The notes: generated from the sequence alone by a model not told the origin. A DNA stretch of 64,000 bases from Fuerstiella sp. (GCA_022447185.1 JAKVAY010000040.1:36717-100716); one strand, 5' to 3'; counted from the first letter of the stretch, positions 1-9,325 are shown. Numbers and translations are program-made.

Positions 1-257
1 AGATTCCACAAAAGGCGTTCCTGTCGGTATTGGAAGCAGGAAATGAAGATTAAGTCACCAGGCCGGTTCGAAACGTGTTGAGTCGTCGGGATCGACCACT
101 CTGATTGTGACTGCAACGTAAGTAAGTCTGTCGAGCGTCAATCAGGAGGCCATACTGAAATGTGCTTAATTGCACGAGTGACCGCCGCACTCACGTATCG
201 AATCCACGGAATAGGCCTGTTCGCCTTTGGGAACGCGGCACATGTAATCAGACAGGA
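1..257. other. Left-edge stretch with no supportable gene
   Basis: No complete gene is visible. Two plus-strand frames are open from the left edge: one closes with TAA at 51-53, the other with TGA near 44-46. Either could be the last residues of a gene that begins outside the window, but about 15 codons cannot decide this. The rest is the 3' flank of the minus-strand PSCyt2/PSD1 gene, with no clear terminator hairpin. Confidence 0.4.
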
Positions 258-779
258 TTAGTGGATCAGCTGAAATTCACTGCTGTTGAGGTAGGTCCAG
301 AGCAGATCTTCGATGACCTGAGGCAATGCAGTTTGGTGTCCATCAGAACGAGTCATCCGCTTAAGATGCTGACGAAACATGGCGGATTCTCGCGATGTGG
401 GACGACGAGTGAACACTGCCAGTGAAACCTGTTCCAGTAAACTGTCGGCGGACGAAGACGGACCATGATTTGCCAGCAATGTCTCGGTCGCCCGACGAAT
501 CGCAGAATTGACATCTGGATCATTCATCATCACCATTGCCTGGGTGATACCGCCTACAAATTCGTCGGTCTCGTCATTCTCATCTGTATCATAGGGCCGA
601 GCAAACTGATTCACCCATCGACGTCGATGGCCCGGGTCCTCTGCCGTCTCCAAAGTCCGCATTGAAACAGCCTGAATCGCCACCCGAATCGAATCATAGA
701 CCTGTTCCGGAGCCATCCTCCGCATGTATACGCGGCTGAATAACGGCAACGTACCCGATTCGGGTGCATCCTGTTCATT
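258..779 (-). pseudogene. C-terminal part of the PSD1 (DUF1553) domain, separated from its N-terminal part by an in-frame TAG
   Basis: This stretch continues the reading frame of the gene at 780-2399 after its TAG stop (782-780, minus strand) with no shift of frame. It encodes the last ~173 residues of a PSD1/DUF1553 domain. It aligns without gaps to the end of the intact paralogue at 4527-6149: both have a PLFS block followed by an E-Q-x-YDS block and a DENDE/DENNE block, and both end in a NSxEF motif. A TTG at 749 could start an isolated fragment, but no good ribosome-binding site is visible. It is best read as the detached end of one gene. Alternatives are a sequencing error at the TAG, or readthrough. 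Retention of all family motifs argues that the break is recent or not real. Confidence 0.7.
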
Positions 780-2399
780 CTACGGAGTCGCCTGACTGGT
801 GCACTGCCAAGCATCTGACAAAGCGATCCATCTTTGCAGTCGCTCCAGGTCATAGTCCGCCGCAACAAATGCCTGGGTCAGCAGAGCCAGCAGTTCAGGA
901 TGGCTGACAGCGGCGTGTGGTCCCATGTCGTCGACGTGACTGGTAAATCCGAATCCAAAGAATTCTGCCCACACGCGATTAATCATGGCCCGAGCTACAC
1001 GTGACTGTGAATCCGTGGCCAGGTACTCCGCCAAGACGGCTCGGCGGTGTAATCTGCTTTCAGCCGGGATTCTGCGACCGTCATATGAGGGTACCACAGC
1101 CTCCTGCCGCCCGCTGCGGGTTTCATAAAACGTCATTCCTGCGGCCCGTCGATCGGTCAGTCGGAACGTACGATCCCGTAACGATCGCGTTGAACGATCC
1201 GTATCATGGACCGTTGCTTCTGTGTGCTGGAAGAAAGCATTCAGCGCCCAGTAGTCCTGCTGCTCTGTCTGACGAGCAAACGGATGATTATGACACTGAA
1301 CACACTGGAGCTGTTCACCGAGAAACAACCGAGCTGTGACGGCCGTTGCCGGCGTCGCCTGATTGTCAAGATGGGCCAGAAGAAAATTTGTGGCACCGTT
1401 AGTGTCCGACCGTCCTTCAGCACTGATCAACTGGCCAACAATCGTAATCCACGGTCGGTTTTCGAGAAACGCAGCGTAAAGATACTCCATCAGTGCGGAA
1501 CGATTGATATGCGGATGACCGGACCGCCCGACCAGCAGACTCGTCCAGACTTCCGCAAGTCGTCGGCTGCGGTCGGGATTCTGCAGAAGTCGATCAATCA
1601 ACTGCCGACGCGACTCGCTCGCAATTCCGTCAGTTACGGATCCGATCTCATTGATCGACGGAATTCGACCTGCCACAGTAAGCCAGACCCGTCGTGCCCA
1701 TTCCCCTGCGGGTGCCCGCGGAGACGGCTGAACTCCGTTATCCTTCAATGTCATACTGATCTGATGGTTGATCGCAGTAATAATGTCTTCATCTGAAAAA
1801 CCTTCACTAAAAAGACTCGTGGGAATGTCAGGCGAGTCTGCAGTGTTCCCCGTCGAGTCGAACGGAGCAGAGATAATCGAGCGTGTCAGGCTGTCAAACT
1901 GCAGCGGACCCAGCTCGAAAGATTCCGGCAGCTCATCGGTGGAATCATCTGTGACTAAAGAATTGTGAATCACGTCCGGATTCCCCGGTGACGATCCGGA
2001 CGTGATTGTACTGGAAGAACGATACAGGTGACTGAGTCCCCATGTGCACGCAGCAATCAGAACAACAGACAGTGTGATTGACCACTTGCCTGACTGCAGA
2101 CGCCTTCGAAAATCCACAGGCACGGACACATCACCATGTTTCCAGCGATCTTGTGACGAATCAGTCACGACAGCGGTCTGCATTGGCAAGCTGTCACTTG
2201 TCTGTTCAAGGGACTCCGATAAGCCGTTCGCAGCTCCCCACGTTAAGTATCCGTCCAGCTGCATGATATCAACGTACAATTCGACGACACCTGAGTCCTG
2301 ACGCATCAGCACGGCAAGACGGGACTGCTGGTCGGCCGACATCACCCCTTCGATGTGGCGGTTGATGAGTTGGGCAGCCTCATTCAGTGGATCGGTCAT
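780..2399 (-). CDS. Membrane-anchored anti-sigma-like/PSCyt2 (DUF1549) protein, truncated by in-frame amber stop within PSD1
   Basis: The start is the ATG at 2399. It overlaps the sigma-factor stop as ATGA and has an AGGAG ribosome-binding site, so the two genes are translationally coupled. Residues 1-60 resemble the short cytosolic N-terminus of planctomycete FecR/LamG-type proteins next to ECF sigma factors. A transmembrane helix lies at about 106-126. A PSCyt2/DUF1549 domain follows, containing a CVQCH sequence (Cys366, Cys369, His370) that looks like a c-type heme site. The frame then enters PSD1/DUF1553 and stops at a TAG (codon 540). The missing ~173 residues are present downstream in the same frame, giving about 713 residues if the stop is read through. 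By position it is probably the membrane regulator of the adjacent sigma factor, with an external redox- or ligand-sensing part. That role is inference; the domain order is seen. Confidence 0.75.
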   Translation of the reverse strand: MTDPLNEAAQLINRHIEGVMSADQQSRLAVLMRQDSGVVELYVDIMQLDGYLTWGAANGLSESLEQTSDSLPMQTAVVTDSSQDRWKHGDVSVPVDFRRRLQSGKWSITLSVVLIAACTWGLSHLYRSSSTITSGSSPGNPDVIHNSLVTDDSTDELPESFELGPLQFDSLTRSIISAPFDSTGNTADSPDIPTSLFSEGFSDEDIITAINHQISMTLKDNGVQPSPRAPAGEWARRVWLTVAGRIPSINEIGSVTDGIASESRRQLIDRLLQNPDRSRRLAEVWTSLLVGRSGHPHINRSALMEYLYAAFLENRPWITIVGQLISAEGRSDTNGATNFLLAHLDNQATPATAVTARLFLGEQLQCVQCHNHPFARQTEQQDYWALNAFFQHTEATVHDTDRSTRSLRDRTFRLTDRRAAGMTFYETRSGRQEAVVPSYDGRRIPAESRLHRRAVLAEYLATDSQSRVARAMINRVWAEFFGFGFTSHVDDMGPHAAVSHPELLALLTQAFVAADYDLERLQRWIALSDAWQCTSQATP

Positions 2400-2941
2400 G
2401 TGACCTCTCCTGATACCAGTCGCCGCCGGATACATTCAGCCAAGGTACGACGGATGCGGCCCAGAGACTGATAGACCGAATTCGCCGGTCGTCCCAGTCG
2501 TCGTGCAATTTCCTCCCCGGTTGTTCCCGGCGTGTACCGCATCAGGATCAGTTTTCGATCTTTGACCTGCAGCTGCTGAACACACTGGGCGAGAGCCTCT
2601 CGCCGTAATTCCAGTTCGCCAGACGACGCTTCCGCCTGGCTGGCAATGCGATCCAGTAAATCCCCTTCAAGGAATTTCAATTTTTTGCCACGAGTGCGTC
2701 GAAACCGAAAGACTTCAAGTCGGGCGATCGCTCGGCCCCACGCCAGAAAACTGGTGCCGGGGTCAAACTGTTCGCGTTTGGCCCACATGATCAAATTTGT
2801 TTCCTGGAGGACTTCGTCCGCATCCGGACCATTGCCGACAAGCGGCAGAATATGGAGAAACAACGGACGCTGGGTACTCGTAAACAAACGAATGAATTCG
2901 TCGTCACTGAGGACCTTCGCTGCTTGATCGTTACTGTTCAT
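2396..2941 (-). CDS. ECF-type RNA polymerase sigma factor (planctomycete sigma-70 family)
   Basis: A 181-residue protein with the two-domain plan of extracytoplasmic-function sigma factors. Region 2 lies at about 17-90 (a DADEVLQET segment and an F-x-x-W-x-R-x-IAR segment). Region 4 lies at about 122-172, with a helix-turn-helix around EEIARRLGRPANSVYQSLGRIR. Such proteins direct RNA polymerase to a small regulon and are usually held by a membrane anti-sigma factor. The next gene downstream starts inside its stop codon (ATGA) and encodes a membrane protein with an anti-sigma-like N-terminus, the expected partner. The 225 bp upstream has no other gene and should hold the operon promoter, possibly autoregulated. 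The sigma-factor call is sure; the target genes are not visible. Confidence 0.93.
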   Translation of the reverse strand: MNSNDQAAKVLSDDEFIRLFTSTQRPLFLHILPLVGNGPDADEVLQETNLIMWAKREQFDPGTSFLAWGRAIARLEVFRFRRTRGKKLKFLEGDLLDRIASQAEASSGELELRREALAQCVQQLQVKDRKLILMRYTPGTTGEEIARRLGRPANSVYQSLGRIRRTLAECIRRRLVSGEVT

Positions 2942-3166
2942 GAAGACTGAAAAAACAAATGACTGTCTGAAGACAGGCGTCGACAGGATTAAGTTTGAAG
3001 GTGCGTTTTTTTCGATAGAGGATCCGCTGGCTTCCGGATCCGATGCAGCAGCAAGAAAACGATTAAATCAACATCAGCCACACGAATGCTTCGGAATGTG
3101 AAGAGTGAGTGTCTTCAATCCCACCGGTGACGTTTCCGATCTGAAATAAAACTGAAAGCACTCTTA

Positions 3167-4468
3167 TCAGCCCACAAGTTCCCTGACAGGCGTGCCGCCG
3201 TTTGCCAGTTTCATGGGCCGACCTCGTTTTGAGGTATAGACGGTGTTCAGTGGAATCCCGAGTGCATACGCGACGGTAGCCCAGATGTCACCAGGCAGGT
3301 AGGACTTGCTGCCATCCGCGATTCCAATACCGTCCGAATCTGTCGCCCCGATTGCCTGGCCGTTGTTGAGTCCACCTCCACCAAGAAGAGTTGTCCAACT
3401 CGCGGCCCAGTGATCACGTCCCGCATTCTGATTGATTCGCGGTGTCCGTCCGAATTCCCCCATCCAGACCAGCACAACATCGTCCAGCATACTGCGCTGT
3501 TTCAAATCCTGGACGAGTGCTGAGATTCCCTGGTCCAGTTGAGGAAGACGCTGATCTCGAAGTGTCCGAAATACATTTTGGTGGAGGTCCCATCCACCCA
3601 TATTGACCTCAATGAACGGGACTCCGACTTCAACGAGTCGCCGCGCCATCAGCAACCCTCGTCCAAATGCATTCTGTCCGTAAAGCTCTCTCGTCTGCGA
3701 AGATTCCTGTTCCAGACCCAGTGCCGACGATGACGAATTGGCATTGAAAGCCGCCATCTGCGGAGACGTCATCAGATTCACTGCGTTCTGATAAACGTTC
3801 AGATGATCTTTGGGCAAATCACCACGGCCGGAGTTGATGAAACTCTTTTCCACTTCTTCGAGCATTGCAAGTCGACCGGGAAGCCGACGTTTGTTCTCAT
3901 CGGATGGTGCATTTTGAATTCGACCTGAGGAATCCACGACAAACGGAGCGTGTGCCATTCCCAGAAAACCTGCGTCACCCGATGGTCCACCAATCGAAAC
4001 AAATGCAGGAATCTCCAGTGAGTGAGATTGTTGACTGAATTGATAGCTCACAACCGATCCAAAAGTGGGATGGGTGACCGTAGGATTTGGAACATACGAC
4101 GTGTGCATGTAGTACCGACCCCGGCTGTGATCCGCTTCCCGTGTACTCATGGAACGCACAAGTGAAAGATCCTGGAAGACTTTTGCCGTCTCAGGCATGT
4201 GTTCGCTGATCTGCACTCCCTGAGCGGCCGTCTCAATCGGCTTGAATTCTCCGCCATTTTTTGATCCCGGTTTCAGATCAAAAATATCGATTGATGGGGG
4301 ACCGCCACCCATCCACATCAGAATACAGGCCTTTTGACGTGACCTCACCGTATCGACATGCGCAGTGATGTGTGACAGAAAGTTCAAGGCCGGGATCGCG
4401 GCAGCGGCCGTGGCCACGTGCTTCATAAAGTGTCGACGCTTCATGCCGTAGTTATTCCAGACTGCCAT
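3167..4468 (-). CDS. DUF1501 family protein with twin-arginine signal
   Basis: DUF1501 proteins are abundant in planctomycetes and are related to the alkaline phosphatase/sulfatase fold. They are exported and usually encoded beside a PSCyt2/PSD1 gene, as here. The start at 4468 follows a GGAG site by seven bases; a GTG at 4489 is an alternative. Near the N-terminus an RRHFMK twin-arginine motif is followed by an alanine-rich hydrophobic stretch, consistent with Tat export. Family motifs include [17 protein letters not shown], a [11 protein letters not shown] block, an [12 protein letters not shown] block and [18 protein letters not shown] near the C-terminus. It lies 58 bp downstream of the intact PSCyt2/PSD1 gene, so the two probably form an operon. 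The substrate is unknown. Confidence 0.9.
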   Translation of the reverse strand: MAVWNNYGMKRRHFMKHVATAAAAIPALNFLSHITAHVDTVRSRQKACILMWMGGGPPSIDIFDLKPGSKNGGEFKPIETAAQGVQISEHMPETAKVFQDLSLVRSMSTREADHSRGRYYMHTSYVPNPTVTHPTFGSVVSYQFSQQSHSLEIPAFVSIGGPSGDAGFLGMAHAPFVVDSSGRIQNAPSDENKRRLPGRLAMLEEVEKSFINSGRGDLPKDHLNVYQNAVNLMTSPQMAAFNANSSSSALGLEQESSQTRELYGQNAFGRGLLMARRLVEVGVPFIEVNMGGWDLHQNVFRTLRDQRLPQLDQGISALVQDLKQRSMLDDVVLVWMGEFGRTPRINQNAGRDHWAASWTTLLGGGGLNNGQAIGATDSDGIGIADGSKSYLPGDIWATVAYALGIPLNTVYTSKRGRPMKLANGGTPVRELVG

Positions 4469-4526
4469 GGCAGACTCCGATGTACTCACTGGTCAGACAA
4501 AATAATAAAGGTGATACCAGTCGGTG

Positions 4527-6149
4527 CTAATGCACCATGATGAACTCATTTGAGTTCAGCAAAGCCCAAAACAGGTCCTGAAATGCAGCGACCTGACCAG
4601 TTTTGCCATAGACTCGAAACAGGCGACGGGCTCGTGAAATTTCGCTGCGGGTCGGACGGCGGCTGAACGCTGCCAGATACAGCTGCTGCAGTTTTTTCCC
4701 ATCGGAACCGGGCCGGGAGAGAACCTGATGTAAAAAACTTCCTTCTTCCGCGTTCACTGCCTTCTGTGTCAGTTCACTGTTCATCAGCATCATCGCCTGA
4801 GGGATCGTTCCATTGAAGGTAGTCGCCTCATTGTTTTCATCGTTGTCAAAAGCAACAACAAACTGCTGCATCCAGCGTCTCCGCTGCCTCTCCTGCTTAT
4901 CCCAGCCGGTATTGCCCGACTGGTGTGCGTTGGTCGCAACAATCAAAGAATCATACAATTGTTCGGCCTCCATCGATTTGAGATACGCATGGCTGAACAG
5001 GGGCATCTCACCGGCGGACGGATTATCGATCCGGTTATTTTTGTCCAGTTTACTGGAGAGTGAATAAGCCTGGCTGTTCGTGATCCAGCGAATCAACTGC
5101 CTGACATCATAATCGGCAGCGGCAAAGTCGGCGCCCAGTCGCGACAACAGATCGGGATGCGAGGGTGGGTTATGCGGACCCAGATCATCCACCGGACGCG
5201 TGAATCCATAACCAAAGAAATGAGCCCACATACGGTTCACAAACGCCTGAGCAATCAACGGAGATTCGCCTTCAACCGATTCCATCAGCAGACGTCCGAA
5301 TTCAGCGCGACGGTCGACAGTTCCCGGATCGACTTTGCGTCCCTGGAACTCCGGAAACGCAACCTGCATCAGGCCATTACGTTTCTCGAAATACACAGGC
5401 CCTTTAAAGTCACCACGAACGACTTCAGAGTAGTCATCCACGATACGCCCGGACTCAGGATCCTGGCGACGGCGATCAATCCGGCGGACCTGACGGAAAA
5501 AACTGTTGTACTGCCAGAACTGGCTTTGCTGCCAGTTGTTAAACGGGTGGTCATGGCATTGCGTACACTGCACCTGGATTCCCAGAAACAGACGAGTCGT
5601 TCTTGCTGTCAACTGAACGGCATCGTCACGCATTTGAGTTTGAGCCAGAATGTAGTTGACAGCTCCGTTTTCTTCGAAATGTCCCTCAGCAGTTACCAGG
5701 TCTCTGACAACCTCGTCCCAGGGCCGTCCTTTCGCAAATGCTTCCCGGAAGAACTTCTCCATTGCGTTCCGACTGACCCGTCGCGGAGTTCCTCGACCAA
5801 TACACGCGTTGGTCCAGATCGCCGTGAAATTGCGAACGTAGTCACTGCCGTCCAGCAGCGACTCAATCAGAACTGATTTTTTGCGAGGATCCCTGCTTCC
5901 CAGCCAGTCAGTCGTCTCCTGCAGTGACGGAATTCTTCCGGCAATATCCAGATAGATTCGCCGGACCCATTCTTCGTCCGGTGCCGGTCGGGACGGTTTC
6001 ACTTCGTTGTCGTCCCAGCCTCGTGCGATCTGTTGATCGATGAATTCAACCGTGGATGGCACTGACTCGACTGCCGAGGTGGAAGATCCCGAAAGCAGCG
6101 ACAGCCCCAGTGTGATCATCAGCCCGACATTTAAGAAAAACAAAGGCAT
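4527..6149 (-). CDS. PSCyt2 (DUF1549) / PSD1 (DUF1553) protein, intact copy
   Basis: A 540-residue exported protein with an N-terminal hydrophobic signal (about 1-26). PSCyt2/DUF1549 occupies about 33-240, with a CTQCH motif (Cys195, Cys198, His199) followed by DHPFNNW. PSD1/DUF1553 fills the rest to the C-terminus (FFGYGFTRPVDDLGPHNPPSHP, then SHAYLKSMEAEQLYDS, ending NSNEFIMVH). The pattern suggests a periplasmic, perhaps heme-c-binding, protein; no biochemical function is established. It is the first gene of a pair with DUF1501. It lacks the cytosolic N-terminus and membrane anchor of the homologue at 780-2399 but is otherwise colinear with it, and serves as the internal reference showing that the other copy is interrupted by a single codon. 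Confidence 0.9.
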   Translation of the reverse strand: MPLFFLNVGLMITLGLSLLSGSSTSAVESVPSTVEFIDQQIARGWDDNEVKPSRPAPDEEWVRRIYLDIAGRIPSLQETTDWLGSRDPRKKSVLIESLLDGSDYVRNFTAIWTNACIGRGTPRRVSRNAMEKFFREAFAKGRPWDEVVRDLVTAEGHFEENGAVNYILAQTQMRDDAVQLTARTTRLFLGIQVQCTQCHDHPFNNWQQSQFWQYNSFFRQVRRIDRRRQDPESGRIVDDYSEVVRGDFKGPVYFEKRNGLMQVAFPEFQGRKVDPGTVDRRAEFGRLLMESVEGESPLIAQAFVNRMWAHFFGYGFTRPVDDLGPHNPPSHPDLLSRLGADFAAADYDVRQLIRWITNSQAYSLSSKLDKNNRIDNPSAGEMPLFSHAYLKSMEAEQLYDSLIVATNAHQSGNTGWDKQERQRRRWMQQFVVAFDNDENNEATTFNGTIPQAMMLMNSELTQKAVNAEEGSFLHQVLSRPGSDGKKLQQLYLAAFSRRPTRSEISRARRLFRVYGKTGQVAAFQDLFWALLNSNEFIMVH

Positions 6150-6526
6150 GGAAGATGACTTTCATGACCAGTACGCGGAGCAGACCTGACAAAAGCGACG
6201 TGGATTGTTTGGGTTTCAGCCTCGGAAAAACCGAATTTGCAACAGTGGTCTGATACAAATTACTTGCGCCGCAGCAGGGTTTGTTCGTCCAAATCCGTAC
6301 ATTCAACCCGGATTCGGGAAAATTATGAATGAACGTGCGGGTGATGACTTCACGTATCGAGGAATCCAGTGCAGGATTGACTGGAATGCGGCACAACGCG
6401 ACAGAACCATCGCGAAGTGTGTTGGGGGTCGTTGACCTGCAGTCTGGACGGACTTCCGTTTTCGGCCAGAGCATTCGGCAAATTCTGCAGACATCCTGCA
6501 AAAATGCCTGAGGAGACGGACGAAAC
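6150..6526. other. Divergent intergenic region
   Basis: Lies between the minus-strand PSCyt2/PSD1 gene and the plus-strand epimerase gene, so it should hold promoters for both. Short open frames here lack convincing starts and family features. A GAGGAG ribosome-binding site for the epimerase is visible at its right end. Nothing else is recognised. Confidence 0.4.
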
Positions 6527-7468
6527 ATGCGAGTTCTGATTACCGGTGGCGCCGGTTTTATCGGCAGCCATGTGGCTGACAGGGCGCTGGAGCGTGGCTA
6601 TGAGGTTGCAGTGCTCGACAACCTTGCATCGGGTCGCCAGGAAAACGTTCCTGATAAGGCCACATTTTATGAGGTTGATGTTTGTGATGTGGATTCCCTG
6701 AATGCTGCTTTTGCGGATTTTCGTCCGACCCATGTGAACCACCAGGCAGCACAGGCAAGTGTTGCTGTCAGTGTGCGCAATCCACTGATGGATGCTTCCG
6801 TTAATATCCTGGGGTCATTGAATGTTCTGACTGCGAGTGTCGCGCATCAGGTCGAACGAATCGTATTTGCCAGCACGGGCGGGGCAATCTACGGTGAAGT
6901 CCCCGAAAGTACACGTGCGGACACTGATACGGTTCCTGTACCCATCAGTCCTTATGCGTGCAGCAAATTCGCTGTTGAGAAATATCTGGAGTGTTTTCGT
7001 ATCGAGCACGGGCTGACCTACAATGTTCTGCGTTATGCGAATGTCTACGGACCTCGCCAGGACCCTCATGGCGAAGCCGGAGTGGTTGCTATCTTCTGCA
7101 ATCGGATCATGGCCGGTAAAGGAATCCAGTTGAACGCTATGTGTATCAGCGGGGATGACGGCTGTATACGCGACTATGTGTATGTCAAAGACGTGGTGGA
7201 AGCCAACATCGCCTCGATGGAGAATCGGATTCCCGATCCTGTTCTGAACATTGGCACAGGCACAGAAACGACAACGCGCCAACTGGCCTGCAGTCTGCAG
7301 GAACATCTTGGGAAATCAGTGAATGTCACTCCAAGTGGTCACCGCGCAGGTGATATCCAGCGCAGCGTCCTGAACGGTGATCGACTTACAGAGTTGCTCG
7401 GTAAATCGGTGCCGCTCGATCAGGGTCTTGGTGAAACTGCAAACTGGTTTAAGCAAAGATCAACGTAA
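6527..7468 (+). CDS. NAD-dependent epimerase/dehydratase (UDP-glucose 4-epimerase-like)
   Basis: A 313-residue extended short-chain dehydrogenase/reductase. The N-terminal Rossmann motif GGAGFIGS is at 7-14. The active site has STGG at about 116-119 and the YxxxK pair Tyr143/Lys147 (SPYACSK), typical of GalE and related enzymes that epimerise or dehydrate nucleotide sugars using bound NAD. A VYGPRQDPHGEAGVVAIF segment is also characteristic of UDP-glucose/UDP-GlcNAc 4-epimerases. Start: ATG with a GAGGAG site about 11 bases upstream. It stands alone between divergent regions. The exact sugar is not decidable from sequence; a supply role for glycogen or surface glycans is possible given glycogen synthase and glycan genes in the window. 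Confidence 0.9.
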   Translation: MRVLITGGAGFIGSHVADRALERGYEVAVLDNLASGRQENVPDKATFYEVDVCDVDSLNAAFADFRPTHVNHQAAQASVAVSVRNPLMDASVNILGSLNVLTASVAHQVERIVFASTGGAIYGEVPESTRADTDTVPVPISPYACSKFAVEKYLECFRIEHGLTYNVLRYANVYGPRQDPHGEAGVVAIFCNRIMAGKGIQLNAMCISGDDGCIRDYVYVKDVVEANIASMENRIPDPVLNIGTGTETTTRQLACSLQEHLGKSVNVTPSGHRAGDIQRSVLNGDRLTELLGKSVPLDQGLGETANWFKQRST

Positions 7469-7694
7469 CAGACTGGATCGAATACACAATTCCATCGAAA
7501 TATCTGTCCCAGTCGATTCTTCGGCCGTCTGACTACTTGCATCATATTTGCCCCACGACCAGAATGACGATCCTTAATAAAATAATCTGTCCATCGATCG
7601 AGTGATGTGCCGTATTCTGCTGCATATCTCCGGTTGAGTGTCTAACTCTCGAATCCAGTCCAAACTTAATGTAATCACGATCAAGGCAACGCTA

Positions 7695-9269
7695 ATGAAG
7701 TTTCTCGAAGGCCAAACTGTCGGTATCGATCTCGGCACAACATATTCTGCGATCGCGCGACTGAATAATGATGGTGAGCCCGAAGTAATCGAAAACGCTG
7801 ATGGCCGTCCGATTACACCTTCCGTTGTTCTGCTCGACGAGGACCGAGTTGTAGTGGGACCGTCGTTTGAGCGAATTTCGGTAGCCAGCCCTGACCAGGT
7901 CGTTGAAGCGGTCAAACGGGAAATGGGGAACAAGAATTACCATGTCGTTTATCAGAATAAGAAGTTGTCACCGGAATTCGTCTCTGCACTGATTTTGAAG
8001 AAGATGAAGCAGGACGCGGAGAAGTCAATTGGTCCGATCGCGAATGCAGTCATCACCGTACCGTACTACTTCAATGACGTCCGTCGAAAAGCCACTCAGG
8101 ACGCCGGTCGAATCGCTGGTCTGAATGTCGTTGATATTATCAACGAGCCGACAGCGGCAACCCTGGCATATGCGTGGGGACAAAAAGTTCTCGGACGCAC
8201 CGATCTTACTGATGACGAACGCACGATCCTTGTTTATGACCTGGGCGGCGGAACGTTCGACGTCACTGTTGTACGGTATACGCCGACCGCGTTTCGCGTA
8301 CTTGCGACGGATGGAGATGTGATGCTGGGCGGACTCGACTGGAGCAAACGTCTGGCGGATCACCTCGTGGAACAGTTCAGGCAGAAATACGACCTGGATC
8401 CATCGAAGGATCCGGAAACAATGATGACTTTCCATCAGGAAGCGGAAGATGCGAAACAGGACCTGAGTACTCAGTCACAGGTTCCCATTAGTGTCTACTT
8501 CGAAGGAAAGACGCTGTCCGTTTCACTGTCCCGTCCCGAATTCGAACGCATGACAGCGGATATGCTGCAGCGAACCAAAGATACCACAGAACTGGTCATG
8601 CAGCAGGCAGGTATCAGACCCGGCAGTCTGGACGAAGTCATTCTGGTGGGTGGTTCAACATATATGCCGGTCGTTGAACAGATGCTGCGAGAGGTCACCG
8701 GTCAGAACCCGTCCCGAGAACTGTTGCCTGAACGAGCAGTGGCCGAAGGGGCTGCCATCCACGCCGCCATCATGCAGGCTCGAAGCGGCGATACGGCTCA
8801 GATTCCGGATGCGGTTCTCACTCGACTCAAAAACGTCCGTACCAGCGACGTTAATTCACACTCGCTTGGAATCAAAGTGACGGATCCCTCGGATCAATTC
8901 CGCAAGATCAACCACATTATGATCCCAAGAAACACACCCGTTCCGCACGAAGTTAAGCAGCGATTCGGCACCAATTCAGAGGGACAGAGGCGTATCCACG
9001 TTGAGATCCTCGAAGGTGAAGCCGTTGATCCGGCCGCCTGTGAACTGATTGGGGATTTTCAAGTGTTTAACCTCCCGGAAAGTCTGCCGAAGGGTTCACC
9101 CATCGCCATCACCTATGCATATGATTCCGCCGGACGCATCAGTGCCAGCGCCAAAGAGATGACTGGCAACAACGAAGCTTCAACGGAAATTGTTCGTGAC
9201 GGCGGGCTCGACGAAGGTGCGGTATCAACTGCAGTGGACCTGCTCGATCAGGACTACATCATCGAATAA
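7695..9269 (+). CDS. Hsp70 family chaperone, short form
   Basis: From the ATG at 7695 the product is 524 residues, clearly shorter than typical DnaK (about 610-640). A GTG at 7638 would add 19 residues before the conserved start. The nucleotide-binding domain is complete: IDLGTTYS at 11-18, the INEPTAATLAYAWG block, DLGGGTFDVTVV and VGGSTYMPVV. A substrate-binding beta-sandwich follows (HSLGIKV, then MIPRNTPVP), but the alpha-helical lid and the acidic tail of housekeeping DnaK are missing. It sits alone, with no grpE or dnaJ beside it, so it is probably a specialised or regulatory Hsp70 rather than the main DnaK. It converges with the glycogen synthase gene. Confidence 0.92.
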   Translation: MKFLEGQTVGIDLGTTYSAIARLNNDGEPEVIENADGRPITPSVVLLDEDRVVVGPSFERISVASPDQVVEAVKREMGNKNYHVVYQNKKLSPEFVSALILKKMKQDAEKSIGPIANAVITVPYYFNDVRRKATQDAGRIAGLNVVDIINEPTAATLAYAWGQKVLGRTDLTDDERTILVYDLGGGTFDVTVVRYTPTAFRVLATDGDVMLGGLDWSKRLADHLVEQFRQKYDLDPSKDPETMMTFHQEAEDAKQDLSTQSQVPISVYFEGKTLSVSLSRPEFERMTADMLQRTKDTTELVMQQAGIRPGSLDEVILVGGSTYMPVVEQMLREVTGQNPSRELLPERAVAEGAAIHAAIMQARSGDTAQIPDAVLTRLKNVRTSDVNSHSLGIKVTDPSDQFRKINHIMIPRNTPVPHEVKQRFGTNSEGQRRIHVEILEGEAVDPAACELIGDFQVFNLPESLPKGSPIAITYAYDSAGRISASAKEMTGNNEASTEIVRDGGLDEGAVSTAVDLLDQDYIIE

Positions 9270-9325
9270 CCACCGACCTTCCACCAAAGCCTCGATCGAC
9301 GGAAACGTGACGGCCGAGTCGCCTG

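Noticed and set aside
54-84. GGTTCGAAA resembling the T-loop of a tRNA
   Set aside because: The flanking bases do not form a T-stem and no acceptor or anticodon arm can be drawn.
3020-3041. Two GGATCC hexamers forming a short hairpin near a T run upstream of the sigma gene
   Set aside because: The T run is on the wrong side for a minus-strand terminator, and the stem is only six pairs from two chance restriction-type hexamers.
5157-5876. 239-codon plus-strand frame inside the PSCyt2/PSD1 gene
   Set aside because: It is the antisense shadow of a conserved domain with clear motifs on the minus strand.
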